From assembly GCA_945957365.1 (NCBI GenBank), contig CAMFKI010000010.1, forward strand, positions 45,078-109,077: 64,000 bases of DNA, read 5' to 3'. Position numbers and translations under genes: made by a program. This stretch comes from an uncultured Alphaproteobacteria bacterium (GTDB lineage Bacteria > Pseudomonadota > Alphaproteobacteria > Rhizobiales > Aestuariivirgaceae). Below, in pieces: positions 14,364 through 23,256 of the stretch. Below the pieces are notes generated by a model. That model searched no databases. It was not told the DNA's origin and saw nothing but the letters and a program-made list of their open reading frames with translations. Numbering within the stretch: the first letter of the stretch is position 1; each line of letters begins with the position of its first letter.

Positions 14364-17243
14364 ATGACTCTGATCAAGGAAACGGACTACGGAACGCCCG
14401 AGGTCACCGCCGAGAAGATGGTGACGCTGGAAATCGACGGCCAGGAAATCACCGTGCCGGAAGGCACCTCCATCATGCGCGCCGCGATGGAGATGGGCAC
14501 CAAGATCCCGAAGCTCTGCGCCACCGACATGCTGGACGCCTTTGGCTCCTGCCGCCTCTGCCTCGTCGAGATCGAGGGCCGCAAGGGCACGCCCGCCTCC
14601 TGCACCACGCCCGTCGCCCCCGGCATCAAGGTGAAAACCCAGACCCCGCGCCTCGCCAACCTGCGCAAGGGCGTGATGGAGCTCTACATCTCGGACCACC
14701 CGCTGGACTGCCTGACCTGTGCGGCGAACGGCGACTGCGAATTGCAGGACATGGCCGGTGCCGTGGGCCTGCGCGAAGTGCGCTATGGCTATGAGGGCGA
14801 CAACCACGTCTTCAAGAAGCGCGCCGATGGTTCGCAGAACATCCGCTACCAGCCGAAGGACGACTCGAACCCCTATTTCACCTTCGACCCGGCGAAGTGC
14901 ATCGTGTGCTCGCGCTGCGTGCGCGCCTGCGAAGAAGTCCAGGGCACCTTCGCGCTGACCATCGACGGCCGCGGTTTCGACAGCCACGTCTCCGCCGGCA
15001 TGGACGAGGCCTTCCTCGACTCCGAATGCGTCTCCTGCGGCGCCTGCGTGCAGGCCTGCCCCACCGCCACGCTCTCCGAGAAGTCGGTGATCGAGATGGG
15101 CCAGCCGGAGCATTCCGTCATCACCACCTGCGCCTATTGCGGCGTGGGCTGCTCCTTCAAGGCCGAGATGAAGGGCGACGAAGTCGTCCGCATGGTGCCT
15201 TTCAAGGACGGCGGCGCCAACGAGGGCCATTCCTGCGTGAAGGGCCGCTTCGCCTGGGGCTACACCACCCACAAGGACCGCATCACCACTCCGATGATCC
15301 GCGACAAGATCACCGATCCGTGGCGCGCCGTGTCGTGGGAGGAGGCCATCGGCTTCACGGCCAAGCGCTTCAAGGCGATCCAGGAAAAGTATGGCCGCAC
15401 CGCGATCGGCGGCATCACCTCTTCGCGCTGCACCAACGAAGAAGTCTTCGTGGTGCAGAAGATGATCCGCGCCGCCTTCAAGAACAACAATGTCGATACC
15501 TGCGCCCGCGTCTGCCACTCGCCGACCGGCTACGGCCTGTCGCGCACCTTCGGCACCTCGGCCGGCACGCAGGACTTCAAGTCGGTCGATGAGTCCGACG
15601 TGCTGCTCCTGATCGGCGCCAACCCGACCGACGCTCACCCCGTCTTCGGCTCGCGCATGAAGAAGGCGATCCGCAATGGCGCCAAGCTGATCGTCGCCGA
15701 CCCGCGCAAGATCGACCTCGTCGACAGCCCGCACGTCAAGGCGGCGCACCACCTGCAGCTGCGCCCCGGCACCAACGTGGCCATCGTCAACGCGCTCGCC
15801 CACGTCATCATGAGCGAGGGCCTGGAGAAGCGCGACTACATCAACGAGCGCTGCGACCCGGTGGAATTCGCCCGCTGGGAAGCCTTCATCAAGGAAGAGC
15901 GGAACTCGCCTGAAGCGCTGGAGCCGATCACCGGCGTTCCCGCCGCGGAAGTCCGCGCCGCGGCCCGCCTCTACGCGACGGGCGGCAATGGTGCCATCTA
16001 CTACGGCCTCGGCGTCACCGAGCACAGCCAGGGCTCGACCATGGTCATGGGCATGGCGAACCTCGCCATGCTGACCGGCAACGTTGGCCGCAACGGCGTC
16101 GGCGTGAATCCGCTCCGTGGACAGAACAATGTGCAGGGCTCCTGCGACATGGGTTCCTTCCCGCACGAATTCTCCGGCTACCGCCATGTCGGCGACGACA
16201 CGGTGCGCCAGATGTTCGAGACCGTGTGGCAGACCTCGCTCGACAACGAGCCGGGCCTGCGCATCCCCAACATGTTCGACGCCGCCGTCGAAGGCACCTA
16301 CAAGGGCATCTTCGTCCAGGGCGAGGACATCGCCCAGTCGGACCCCAACACCAAGCACGTGAACCACGCGCTGGAGTCGATGGAATGCGTCGTCGTGCAG
16401 GACCTGTTCCTGAACGAGACCGCCGCCTTCGCCCACGTGTTCCTGCCCGGCACCTCCTTCCTCGAGAAGGACGGCACCTTCACCAATGCCGAGCGCCGCA
16501 TCAACCGCGTGCGCATGGTGAAGGCCCCGATGCAGGGCAAGCACGAGTGGCAGGCCGTGGCCGAACTCGCCACCGCCATGGGCTACCCGATGCACTACAA
16601 TGATGCCTCGGAGATCATGGACGAGATCGCCCGCCTCACCCCCACCTTCGCCGGCGTCTCCTTCGAGAGGCTCGAGGTGATGGGCTCCATCCAGTGGCCG
16701 TGCAATGACAAGGCGCCGGAGGGAACCCCCCTCATGCATGTCGGCGGCTTCGTGCGCGGCAAGGGCCGTTTCGTCGTCACCGAATTCGTGCCGACGACGG
16801 AGCGCACCAACCGCTCCTTCCCGCTCATCCTCACCACGGGCCGCATCCTGTCGCAGTACAATGTCGGCGCCCAGACGCGGCGCACCGACAATGTCGCGTG
16901 GCACAAGGAGGACGTGCTGGAGATCCACCCGCATGACGCCGAGGTGCGCGGCATCAAGGACGGCACCATGGTGTCGATCTCGAGCCGCATCGGCGCGACC
17001 ACGCTGCGCGCGAAGATTTCCGAGCGCATGCCGCAGGGCGTGGTCTACACCACCTTCCACCACCCGGTGTCGGGCGCCAACGTGATCACCACCGAGAATT
17101 CGGACTGGGCCACCAACTGTCCCGAATACAAGGTGACTGCCGTGCAGGTGAACCTCTCCAACCAGCCCTCGGACTGGCAGAAGGAGTGGGAGGAGCGCGA
17201 GGAAGAGAACAAGCGCGTCGCCCCGATGGTCGCCGCCGAATGA
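14364..17243 (+). CDS. fdsA: NAD-dependent formate dehydrogenase alpha subunit, FdsA (molybdenum)
   Basis: The 959-residue catalytic subunit oxidises formate to CO2 at a bis-MGD molybdenum centre in the cytosol. Domains in order: N-terminal [2Fe-2S] domain (CATDMLDAFGSCRLC), a His/Cys [4Fe-4S] motif (DHPLDCLTCAANGDCELQD), a two-cluster ferredoxin-like domain (CIVCSRCVRACEE, CVSCGACVQACPT), the CAYCGVGC cluster motif and the molybdopterin domains. The molybdenum ligand is Cys 384 in CARVCHSPTGYG, followed by the conserved His; there is no selenocysteine. The C-terminal molybdopterin dinucleotide-binding domain is complete. Confidence 0.97.
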   Translation: MTLIKETDYGTPEVTAEKMVTLEIDGQEITVPEGTSIMRAAMEMGTKIPKLCATDMLDAFGSCRLCLVEIEGRKGTPASCTTPVAPGIKVKTQTPRLANLRKGVMELYISDHPLDCLTCAANGDCELQDMAGAVGLREVRYGYEGDNHVFKKRADGSQNIRYQPKDDSNPYFTFDPAKCIVCSRCVRACEEVQGTFALTIDGRGFDSHVSAGMDEAFLDSECVSCGACVQACPTATLSEKSVIEMGQPEHSVITTCAYCGVGCSFKAEMKGDEVVRMVPFKDGGANEGHSCVKGRFAWGYTTHKDRITTPMIRDKITDPWRAVSWEEAIGFTAKRFKAIQEKYGRTAIGGITSSRCTNEEVFVVQKMIRAAFKNNNVDTCARVCHSPTGYGLSRTFGTSAGTQDFKSVDESDVLLLIGANPTDAHPVFGSRMKKAIRNGAKLIVADPRKIDLVDSPHVKAAHHLQLRPGTNVAIVNALAHVIMSEGLEKRDYINERCDPVEFARWEAFIKEERNSPEALEPITGVPAAEVRAAARLYATGGNGAIYYGLGVTEHSQGSTMVMGMANLAMLTGNVGRNGVGVNPLRGQNNVQGSCDMGSFPHEFSGYRHVGDDTVRQMFETVWQTSLDNEPGLRIPNMFDAAVEGTYKGIFVQGEDIAQSDPNTKHVNHALESMECVVVQDLFLNETAAFAHVFLPGTSFLEKDGTFTNAERRINRVRMVKAPMQGKHEWQAVAELATAMGYPMHYNDASEIMDEIARLTPTFAGVSFERLEVMGSIQWPCNDKAPEGTPLMHVGGFVRGKGRFVVTEFVPTTERTNRSFPLILTTGRILSQYNVGAQTRRTDNVAWHKEDVLEIHPHDAEVRGIKDGTMVSISSRIGATTLRAKISERMPQGVVYTTFHHPVSGANVITTENSDWATNCPEYKVTAVQVNLSNQPSDWQKEWEEREEENKRVAPMVAAE

Positions 17244-18079
17244 GCGACCGGCGTGCCATGAAGCGCCAGCGTCCCCCGGTCCATCCGGGGGACGTGGAAG
17301 CTTTGCGCACGTCGGTTCCAGCCCATGGCATCCTCCACACGCTGGCCGGCGATGAAGCCATCAGCTGGCAGGTGCCGGAGGAAGTGCCCCTCGCCGTGCA
17401 GTTCAACTCGCAGAACTATGCCGTGATGATGGGCACGCCCGCCGACTTCGAGGATTTCGCCGTGGGCTTCGCCATTGCCGAGGGCATCATCGCGAAGGCA
17501 GCGGACGTCACCGCCGTTCTGGTGCTGCCCACCGAGCAGGGCTACGCCATCGACCTCTCGATGCCGGAAGAGAAGATCAACCGCGACCGCATGGCCAGGC
17601 GCAGCCTCGAGGGCCGTACCGGCTGCGGCCTCTGCGGCATCGAGGACATGAAGGACGCGATCCGCATGCCTTCGTCCCGCGTGCCGGTGGTGGAACTCCG
17701 CCCGCAGGCCGTAGCGCGTGCCTATCAAGAGCTGCCCGCCCACCAGCCGATGAGCCGGGTGAACCGCACGGTCCATGCCGCCGCATGGTGTTCCGTGAAC
17801 GGAGAAATCCTTGTCAGCCGCGAGGATGTCGGCCGCCATAACGCGCTCGACAAGCTCATCGGCGCGCTGACCCGCGAGGGGGCGGACCTCTCGGACGGCT
17901 TCGTGCTGATGTCCAGCCGCTGCAGCTTCGAACTGGTGCAGAAATGCGCTATCGCGGGGATCGGGGCGCTCGCCACCGTCTCCGCACCCACCGCGCTCGC
18001 CCTTTCGCTGGCGCGGCGCTCTCACCTCAAGCTCGCGGCGCTTGCCAGCCGCGGCGTCATGATTTTCGACAGGGACTGA
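17240..18079 (+). CDS. fdhD: Formate dehydrogenase accessory sulfurtransferase FdhD (FdsC)
   Basis: The 279-residue protein is FdhD/FdsC, which sulfurates the molybdenum cofactor before its insertion into formate dehydrogenase. The sulfur-carrying loop is GRTGCGLCG with Cys 129 and Cys 132. Other family marks are SREDVGRHNALDKLIG and LMSSRCSFELVQK. The ATG at 17240 overlaps the fdsA stop (ATGA), so an upstream in-frame Met is unlikely to be used. Being inside the operon fits a role in maturing FdsA. Confidence 0.95.
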   Translation: MSDRRAMKRQRPPVHPGDVEALRTSVPAHGILHTLAGDEAISWQVPEEVPLAVQFNSQNYAVMMGTPADFEDFAVGFAIAEGIIAKAADVTAVLVLPTEQGYAIDLSMPEEKINRDRMARRSLEGRTGCGLCGIEDMKDAIRMPSSRVPVVELRPQAVARAYQELPAHQPMSRVNRTVHAAAWCSVNGEILVSREDVGRHNALDKLIGALTREGADLSDGFVLMSSRCSFELVQKCAIAGIGALATVSAPTALALSLARRSHLKLAALASRGVMIFDRD

Positions 18080-18081
18080 CC

Positions 18082-18306
18082 ATGCAGCACCAGGACATGC
18101 TCCGGATGGCGAACCAGATCGCCTCCTTCTTCAACGGCTCGGGCCCCGAGGCCGCGGTGAAGGATGCCGCCGACCACATCAACAAGTTCTGGGACCCGCG
18201 CATGCGCTCCGTGCTGGTGGCGCATCTCGACAAGGGCGGCGAAGGCCTCGACGAGACGATCGTCAAGGCAGCGGCGCTGATCAAGCGGCCGAAGGTGGCG
18301 GCGTAA
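18082..18306 (+). CDS. fdsD: Formate dehydrogenase delta subunit, FdsD
   Basis: A 74-residue protein with the FdsD pattern MLRMANQIASFFNGSGPEAA and a conserved IxxFWDPRMR motif (residues near 40). FdsD is needed for activity of soluble formate dehydrogenases, although its exact role (assembly or stability) is unsettled. It follows fdhD after two bases and closes the operon. A repeat element begins 14 bases after the stop. Confidence 0.93.
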   Translation: MQHQDMLRMANQIASFFNGSGPEAAVKDAADHINKFWDPRMRSVLVAHLDKGGEGLDETIVKAAALIKRPKVAA

Positions 18307-18320
18307 CAACCATCGCTGCC

Positions 18321-18514
18321 GTCATCCCGGCGAAAGCCGGGACCCCGCTTCCCTTCCGCTTTTACCATTTCCGAAGAACCACCTTCGCCCGGCTTGACCG
18401 GGCGATCCTCTTTGGTGACGGTCGGGAAGAAGGATGCGCCGTTCAAGCCGGGGGCAAGGAGACGTCAGCGTGCGCGGATACCAAAGCGGGGTCCCGGCTT
18501 TCGCCGGGATGACG
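18321..18514 (+). repeat. Family A palindromic repeat, copy 3, split by an insert
   Basis: The left arm (18321-18350, GTCATCCCGGCGAAAGCCGG then GACCCCGCTT) and the right arm (18483-18514) are those of a normal family A element, but about 130 bases separate them instead of the usual 15-30. The intervening stretch holds another short palindrome, CGCCCGG-CTTGA-CCGGGCG, flanked by GATCC. It looks like a repeat into which a second repeat type was inserted. It occupies most of the gap between fdsD and the convergent ycgN-like gene. Confidence 0.8.
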
Positions 18515-18524
18515 GGAGGGGTAG

Positions 18525-18992
18525 TTACTTGACGGTCTTGCGCCTCGCCTTCGGCAGGCGCCACAGGTGGTCGACCAGTTCCTCCACCGTGATCCCCTCT
18601 TCCGAATAGGCTTCGCCCGCCACCGAGATCCCCGCCTCGGTCACGGTTTCCTGCGTCCCCGATACCAGCGGGTGCCACCACGGCAGCTTGCGGCCCTCGT
18701 CCAGCAACCGGTAGGCGCAGGTTTCGGGAAGCCAGCCGAGTGCCCCCACATTCTCCGGCGTCAGCTGCACGCAGTCTGGCACCTTGGCCTGGCGGTTGGG
18801 GTAGTCGGTGCAGCGGCAGGTGCCGAGATCGAGCAGCTTGCACGCGGCGCGCGTGTAGAGGAAACGGCCGGTGTCCTCGTCCTCGAGCTTGTTCAGGCAG
18901 CAGCGGCCGCAGCCGTCGCACAGGGATTCCCATTCCGTCCGGCTCATCTCCGAAAGTGACTTGGTCTGCCAGAAGGGTCGAATGTCGGTCAT
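18525..18992 (-). CDS. YcgN/YkgJ-type cysteine cluster protein (UPF0260)
   Basis: A 155-residue protein of the UPF0260 family. It opens with [20 protein letters not shown], followed by [15 protein letters not shown] and a second set of Cys ([15 protein letters not shown]), a conserved Cys pattern suggesting iron-sulfur or zinc binding. Near the C-terminus [15 protein letters not shown] resembles the family end. The ATG at 18992 is preferred because the upstream extension has no family similarity. The function is unknown. Confidence 0.88.
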   Translation of the reverse strand: MTDIRPFWQTKSLSEMSRTEWESLCDGCGRCCLNKLEDEDTGRFLYTRAACKLLDLGTCRCTDYPNRQAKVPDCVQLTPENVGALGWLPETCAYRLLDEGRKLPWWHPLVSGTQETVTEAGISVAGEAYSEEGITVEELVDHLWRLPKARRKTVK

Positions 18993-19145
18993 GGCGGCTA
19001 ATGGCACGGAACCCACACCGAAAGTCAACCTTGTGCTGGCATGATGGGATCACAGTTGGTAGCTTTCTTCCCGGTCCGGTTGGGGCGGCGCGTTTTCGTC
19101 ACATTCGCCTCCTAATCGAGCCTTGCCTCGAGGTCGGTCTGAAGC

Positions 19146-21515
19146 GTGTCGCAACTTCCATCGCGTGAATCCCTGTGGGGAAGGCTCTGGCGGGCCGATG
19201 GCACCGTCAGCACCGCCGTGTTCGAAAGCTGGGACTTCCTCAAGCGCAGCCATTCGGCCTATTCGAGCTTCCTCGAGCGTTTCCGCATCCGCGGCCTGAA
19301 GCGCATCTTCATCGACCTGCTCGACGATGGCGTCACTTTTGGGGTGCTGCTGTGCTTCCTGCTGCTGGCCTATGCCCTGCCGCCCTTCTCGGGCACCGGA
19401 GACGTGTGGAACCGCGGCCGCGAATATGCCGTCACCTTCACCGATGCCGATGGCGAGATCATCGGGCGGCGCGGCATCCGCCAGGACGACGCGATCCCGC
19501 TGTCCGACATTCCGCCGCAGATGATCAAGGCGGTGCTCGCCACCGAGGATGCGCGCTTCTTCGATCATTTCGGCGTCGACATCGTGGGCACGCTGCGCGC
19601 CATCATCCAGAACGCGCGCGCCAACAACGTGGTGCAGGGCGGCTCGTCACTGACCCAGCAGGTGGCGAAGAACCTGTTCCTGTCGCCGGAGCGCACGATC
19701 CGCCGCAAGGTGCACGAGGCCTTCCTCGCATTGTGGCTCGAGGCCCGGCTGTCGAAGCAGGAAATCCTCAAGCTCTATCTCGACCGCTCCTATCTCGGCG
19801 GCGGCAATTACGGCATCGAGGCCGCCTCGCAGTTCTATTTCGGCAAGTCGGTGCGCGACATCACGCTGCCCGAGGCGGCGATGCTCGCGGGCCTGTTCAA
19901 GGCGCCCACCAAATATGCCCCGCACCAGAACCTCGAACTCGCCCGGGCCCGCGCCAACACCGTGCTCTACCGCATGCTCGACGCGGGCTTCATCACGCAG
20001 GGCGAGCTGCTGCAGGCCCGGCGCGAACCGGCAACGCCCATCGAGCAGAAGATTTCCGACAGTCCCAACTGGTTCCTCGACCAGGCCTATCGCGATACGA
20101 TGTCGCTGATCGACCAGAAGGGCATCACCGGCGACTTCGTGCTCGAGGTCAAGACCACGATCAACCTGCCGCTGCAGACGGCGGCGCAGAGCATCATCAA
20201 CGAGGAAGTGGCGGCCGACCACGACCAGTATCACGTCACCCAGGGCGCCGCCGTGGTGATGGCGCATGACGGCGCGGTGCGGGCGCTGGTGGGCGGCATC
20301 GACTACGAAACCAGCCAGTTCAACCGCGCCACCGATGCGCTGCGCCAGTCGGGCTCGTCGTTCAAGCCCTTCGTCTACATGGCGGCACTGCTCAAGGGCT
20401 ACAAGCCGAGCGACACGATCATCGACGGACCGGTGACGGTCGGCAACTGGTCGCCGCGGAACTATTCCAACAAGTATGGCGGGCGCACCACGCTGCTCAA
20501 TGCCATCGCACACTCCTACAATTCGGTGCCGGTGCGGCTGATGCTGGACATCGGGCGGCCCTTCATCATCGACACCGCGCATTTGGCCGGCATCAAGGGT
20601 ACGCTGGAGACCTGGGCCCCCATGGTGCTGGGCACCAGCGCGCTGTCGCTCATCGACCTGACGACGGGCTACATCAGCTTCGCCTCGGGCGGGCTCGCGG
20701 CCCAGCCCTATACCGTGCTCGAGATCCGCCGCTCCAACGGCGACGTGCTCTACGAGCGCGACAAGGACACGGGCACCGGACCGCATCGCGTCTTCCCCGA
20801 GGATACCGTGGCGGAACTCAACACCATGCTGAACGCGGTGGTGAAGCAGGGCACGGGCAAGCGCGCCGACCTGGCCTTCGAGCCCACCGCCGGCAAGACC
20901 GGCACCAACCAGGGCTACCGCGATGCCTGGTTCATCGGCTTCACCGGCAACAACGTGGCGGGCGTCTGGCTCGGCAACGACGACTTCACCCCGATGAAGG
21001 AAGTGACCGGCGGGTTGCTGCCTGCGCCGATCTGGCGGCGCATCATGATGGAGGCCGAACGCGGGCTCACGCCGGTGGGCTTCGCCGGCGTCCCCTATGA
21101 CGACAGCTACAAGCTGGCCGCCGCCCAGGCGCCGCAGCCCATCGCGCCCGAAGCGGTGAGCGACGAGACCGACCAGGCCCAGGGTGCCGATACCGAGAGC
21201 CAGCAGGCCGACGCCGCCACGGGGGACGTCAACGGCGTGCTCAACGGCATGTTCGACCTGTTCGAGTCGACGCCCCCGGCGCGGCCCGCTGCCACCGCGG
21301 CGGCCAAGACCGCGGCGCAGAAGCAGCAGGCCCTCGTGCTGCCCAAGGCCAACGTGGCGCCGGACCAGCAGACGGGCCCCGCGGGCAAGAAGAAGAACCG
21401 CAACTTCCTCGACCAGCTCTTCGGCGGCGGCGGCGACAACACCCAGTCGCAGCCGGCCGATACCTCGAAGCCCAAAAAGAAAAAGAAAAAGACACTCTTC
21501 GACAGTATCTTCTGA
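19146..21515 (+). CDS. Bifunctional penicillin-binding protein, class A (PBP1A/1C type)
   Basis: A 789-residue peptidoglycan glycosyltransferase-transpeptidase anchored in the inner membrane by a segment around residues 64-80. The GT51 domain has its catalytic Glu at residue 134 (ATEDARFFDHFGVD) and the motif GGSSLTQQVAKNLFL. The transpeptidase domain shows SxxK at Ser404-Lys407, SYN at 457-459 and KTG at 584-586. The last 130 residues are low-complexity (Ala, Gln, Lys) and end in a poly-lysine tract. The start is a GTG at 19146. Two small membrane-anchored genes follow closely, suggesting an operon. Confidence 0.93.
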   Translation: MSQLPSRESLWGRLWRADGTVSTAVFESWDFLKRSHSAYSSFLERFRIRGLKRIFIDLLDDGVTFGVLLCFLLLAYALPPFSGTGDVWNRGREYAVTFTDADGEIIGRRGIRQDDAIPLSDIPPQMIKAVLATEDARFFDHFGVDIVGTLRAIIQNARANNVVQGGSSLTQQVAKNLFLSPERTIRRKVHEAFLALWLEARLSKQEILKLYLDRSYLGGGNYGIEAASQFYFGKSVRDITLPEAAMLAGLFKAPTKYAPHQNLELARARANTVLYRMLDAGFITQGELLQARREPATPIEQKISDSPNWFLDQAYRDTMSLIDQKGITGDFVLEVKTTINLPLQTAAQSIINEEVAADHDQYHVTQGAAVVMAHDGAVRALVGGIDYETSQFNRATDALRQSGSSFKPFVYMAALLKGYKPSDTIIDGPVTVGNWSPRNYSNKYGGRTTLLNAIAHSYNSVPVRLMLDIGRPFIIDTAHLAGIKGTLETWAPMVLGTSALSLIDLTTGYISFASGGLAAQPYTVLEIRRSNGDVLYERDKDTGTGPHRVFPEDTVAELNTMLNAVVKQGTGKRADLAFEPTAGKTGTNQGYRDAWFIGFTGNNVAGVWLGNDDFTPMKEVTGGLLPAPIWRRIMMEAERGLTPVGFAGVPYDDSYKLAAAQAPQPIAPEAVSDETDQAQGADTESQQADAATGDVNGVLNGMFDLFESTPPARPAATAAAKTAAQKQQALVLPKANVAPDQQTGPAGKKKNRNFLDQLFGGGGDNTQSQPADTSKPKKKKKKTLFDSIF

Positions 21516-21518
21516 GCC

Positions 21519-22070
21519 ATGCGGCGATTCATCTGGGCCACAGCATATGTCGTGACCGGCGTCGCCGTCGGGTGCTTCAGCGCCTTCGCGACCATCCAGT
21601 CCGCGGGCGTGACAGCCGTCGCGGACGATGCGCCATGGCAGAGCCGGGCGGCGGCGATGGCGGGCTCCGACGCCTTCTACGTGCGCTCGCACTACCTGCT
21701 CGAAGGCCGCCTGCCGCCCGCCCCCAGCCAGCTGGGCGAGGCCACTGCGGAGAAGGATGGCGAGGGCCGCCTGCTCTCCGGCGCCTGCAGCTATCTCGTC
21801 ACCTCCACCGGGCCGCTGCCGCGCTGGTGGAGCATCGGCGTGATCGAGAGCGACAAGAGCAAGGCGGCGCTCCAGACCACCGCCGATAGCGACACCGCCG
21901 TGCGCGAGGCCGACGGCAGCGTGAAGATCACCGCCGCCCTCGATCCGCAGCCCGGCAACTGGCTGAAGACGCCCGACCGCCGCCGCTTCACCCTGATCTA
22001 TTCGGCGCTCGGGACCGGCGCCAAGCCGCTGGCGCCGCCCTTCGCCATCAAGCGCGGGGAATGCTCATGA
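21519..22070 (+). CDS. DUF1214-domain protein, membrane-anchored
   Basis: The 183-residue protein has one N-terminal membrane segment (about residues 5-28) followed by an exported domain with DUF1214-like features (LPRWWSIGVIESDK; NWLKTPDRRRFTLIYSALG). DUF1214 proteins are usually paired with DUF1254 proteins, as here. It starts three bases after the penicillin-binding protein stop and overlaps the next gene by four bases. The activity is not known; localisation to the periplasmic face is inferred from the anchor. Confidence 0.8.
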   Translation: MRRFIWATAYVVTGVAVGCFSAFATIQSAGVTAVADDAPWQSRAAAMAGSDAFYVRSHYLLEGRLPPAPSQLGEATAEKDGEGRLLSGACSYLVTSTGPLPRWWSIGVIESDKSKAALQTTADSDTAVREADGSVKITAALDPQPGNWLKTPDRRRFTLIYSALGTGAKPLAPPFAIKRGECS

Positions 22071-22636
22071 GGCGCCACCTGTTCTGGCTGCTGGTTGCCG
22101 TGGTGGCGGGGATTGCGGCGCATGCGGCCTTCGCGCTGTTCGTGCCGGTATGGTGGTTCTCGCGCGAGGTGGCCCAGCTCGCCCATGAACACGGCAAGAA
22201 CAGCTTCTTCATCCTGTCGCCCGAAGAGCAGGCGAAACTGTTCCCCGGGCTGCCGCGCTTCGGCGTGACCGGCGTCTGCGTCTTCGACGTGGCCCATGGC
22301 GACGTCACCTTCGCCGCCAACCTGCCGGACGGATTCTGGATCACCACCATCTACACCGACAAGGCGGATACGATCTATTCGGTGAACAACCGCCAGTCGG
22401 GCGCCAACAGCTTCACCGTCAGCCTGTCGCTGGCGCCGGGCCTCATCGAGCAGCTGTTGAAGTCGACGGAGAAGGAAGCGATCGACGAGATCGACTCGGG
22501 CTGGACCGTCACCTCGCCGGAGCCCAAGGGCCTTGCCGTGGTATGGTACCCCACCCCGGAAATCGGCCTGCGCAGTCTTGCGGCCGAACAGGTCGCGAGG
22601 TCGCGCTGCACCGGTGGACCGGCAGGCGAAGGCTGA
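22067..22636 (+). CDS. DUF1254-family protein, membrane-anchored
   Basis: A 189-residue protein with an N-terminal membrane segment (residues 4-25) and a globular exported part (FGVTGVCVFDVAHGDVTFAA, FWITTIYTDKADTIYSVNNR). It resembles the short DUF1254 partners of DUF1214 proteins. The ATG at 22067 overlaps the upstream stop (ATGA) and is preceded by GGGGA at good spacing; ATG 22061 lacks space for a ribosome binding site. With the two genes before it, it forms an envelope operon. Function unknown. Confidence 0.75.
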   Translation: MRRHLFWLLVAVVAGIAAHAAFALFVPVWWFSREVAQLAHEHGKNSFFILSPEEQAKLFPGLPRFGVTGVCVFDVAHGDVTFAANLPDGFWITTIYTDKADTIYSVNNRQSGANSFTVSLSLAPGLIEQLLKSTEKEAIDEIDSGWTVTSPEPKGLAVVWYPTPEIGLRSLAAEQVARSRCTGGPAGEG

Positions 22637-22646
22637 GATCAGCCGG

Positions 22647-22850
22647 TTACCAGAAGTCGATGTCCATGCGGGCGTTGGAGACGTAGCCGCTGCGCGCCGG
22701 CGGCAGGCGCTCCGCCAGGTCATACATGCGCTCGACCCGCACCCCGGTGAAGATCAGCACCTCGGCCGTCGCGGGCTTGGCCGAGCCGCCGGGCGGGCGG
22801 GCCCGGTCCAGCGGGAATTCGATGACGGCGCTTGTCCAACGGGGTTGCAT
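22647..22850 (-). CDS. Small conserved hypothetical protein
   Basis: A 67-residue protein, MQPRWTSAVIEFPLDRARPP at the start and AEVLIFTGVRVERMYDLAER in the middle. The segment (I/V)xFTGVRxER is one I associate with a small Hyphomicrobiales hypothetical protein family, but no function is known. The upstream Met at 22889 was not used because the added residues look unrelated to a protein core. A CtrA-like box lies 55 bases upstream. It converges with the DUF1254 gene. Confidence 0.62.
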   Translation of the reverse strand: MQPRWTSAVIEFPLDRARPPGGSAKPATAEVLIFTGVRVERMYDLAERLPPARSGYVSNARMDIDFW

Positions 22851-22904
22851 GGCACAGCCTTGGGGTTGCGGATCAAACCATGCGCCCAACCTTGCGCATC
22901 ATGG

Positions 22905-22919
22905 TTAACAAGCCCTTAA
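22905..22919. promoter_or_regulatory. CtrA-type box, TTAA-N7-TTAA
   Basis: TTAA (22905-22908), seven bases, TTAA (22916-22919), with the left half extended as GGTTAAC. It overlaps the DUF1491 stop codon and lies upstream of the small minus-strand gene starting at 22850, for which it could be a promoter element. Confidence 0.45.
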
Positions 22920-23251
22920 GCGATCGCAGTGAGTCCCGCCAAGCCTTTGCGGTCCTCAACCTCGACGATCCACAGGTCGGGGTCAAAGCGCAACCGGCGA
23001 TCGAGAATTGCCATGGCGTCGGCCAAGGTGCCGGGCGGCGTCACTTCGGCGAACCAGCGCCGGTCGCCAAGTTCGTCATATGATTCGCCCGGCGCCGGCC
23101 CGAGCAGATGGCACGTGCCGTCGAGGTGGTCGACGATCACATGCACCGCGCCTGCCTCCTCCGCGCCCTTGCGCAGGACCGCGCCATAGATTCCCTCCAC
23201 GGTGCAGCGGCGGAGGAAGGCCGATACCCAGATGGCTGATTTGAGCCGCAA
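22916..23251 (-). CDS. DUF1491 family protein
   Basis: The 111-residue protein matches DUF1491: RLKSAIWVSAFLRRCTVEGI near the N-terminus, LRKGAEEAGAVHVIVDHLDG and RRWFAEVTPPGTLADAMAIL. The function is unknown, but the family is nearly confined to Alphaproteobacteria. I choose a TTG start at 23251, six bases after the upstream stop and preceded by TAGG at short distance; no ATG exists in the right place. It forms a unit with the peptidoglycan-binding protein upstream. Confidence 0.83.
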   Translation of the reverse strand: MRLKSAIWVSAFLRRCTVEGIYGAVLRKGAEEAGAVHVIVDHLDGTCHLLGPAPGESYDELGDRRWFAEVTPPGTLADAMAILDRRLRFDPDLWIVEVEDRKGLAGLTAIA

Positions 23252-23256
23252 CGGGC

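Noticed and set aside
13995..17063. Very long open frame antisense to fdsA (about 1000 codons)
   Set aside because: It mirrors the codon structure of the GC-rich fdsA gene; its translation is Arg/Ala/Gly/His-rich with no family pattern, while fdsA is unmistakable.
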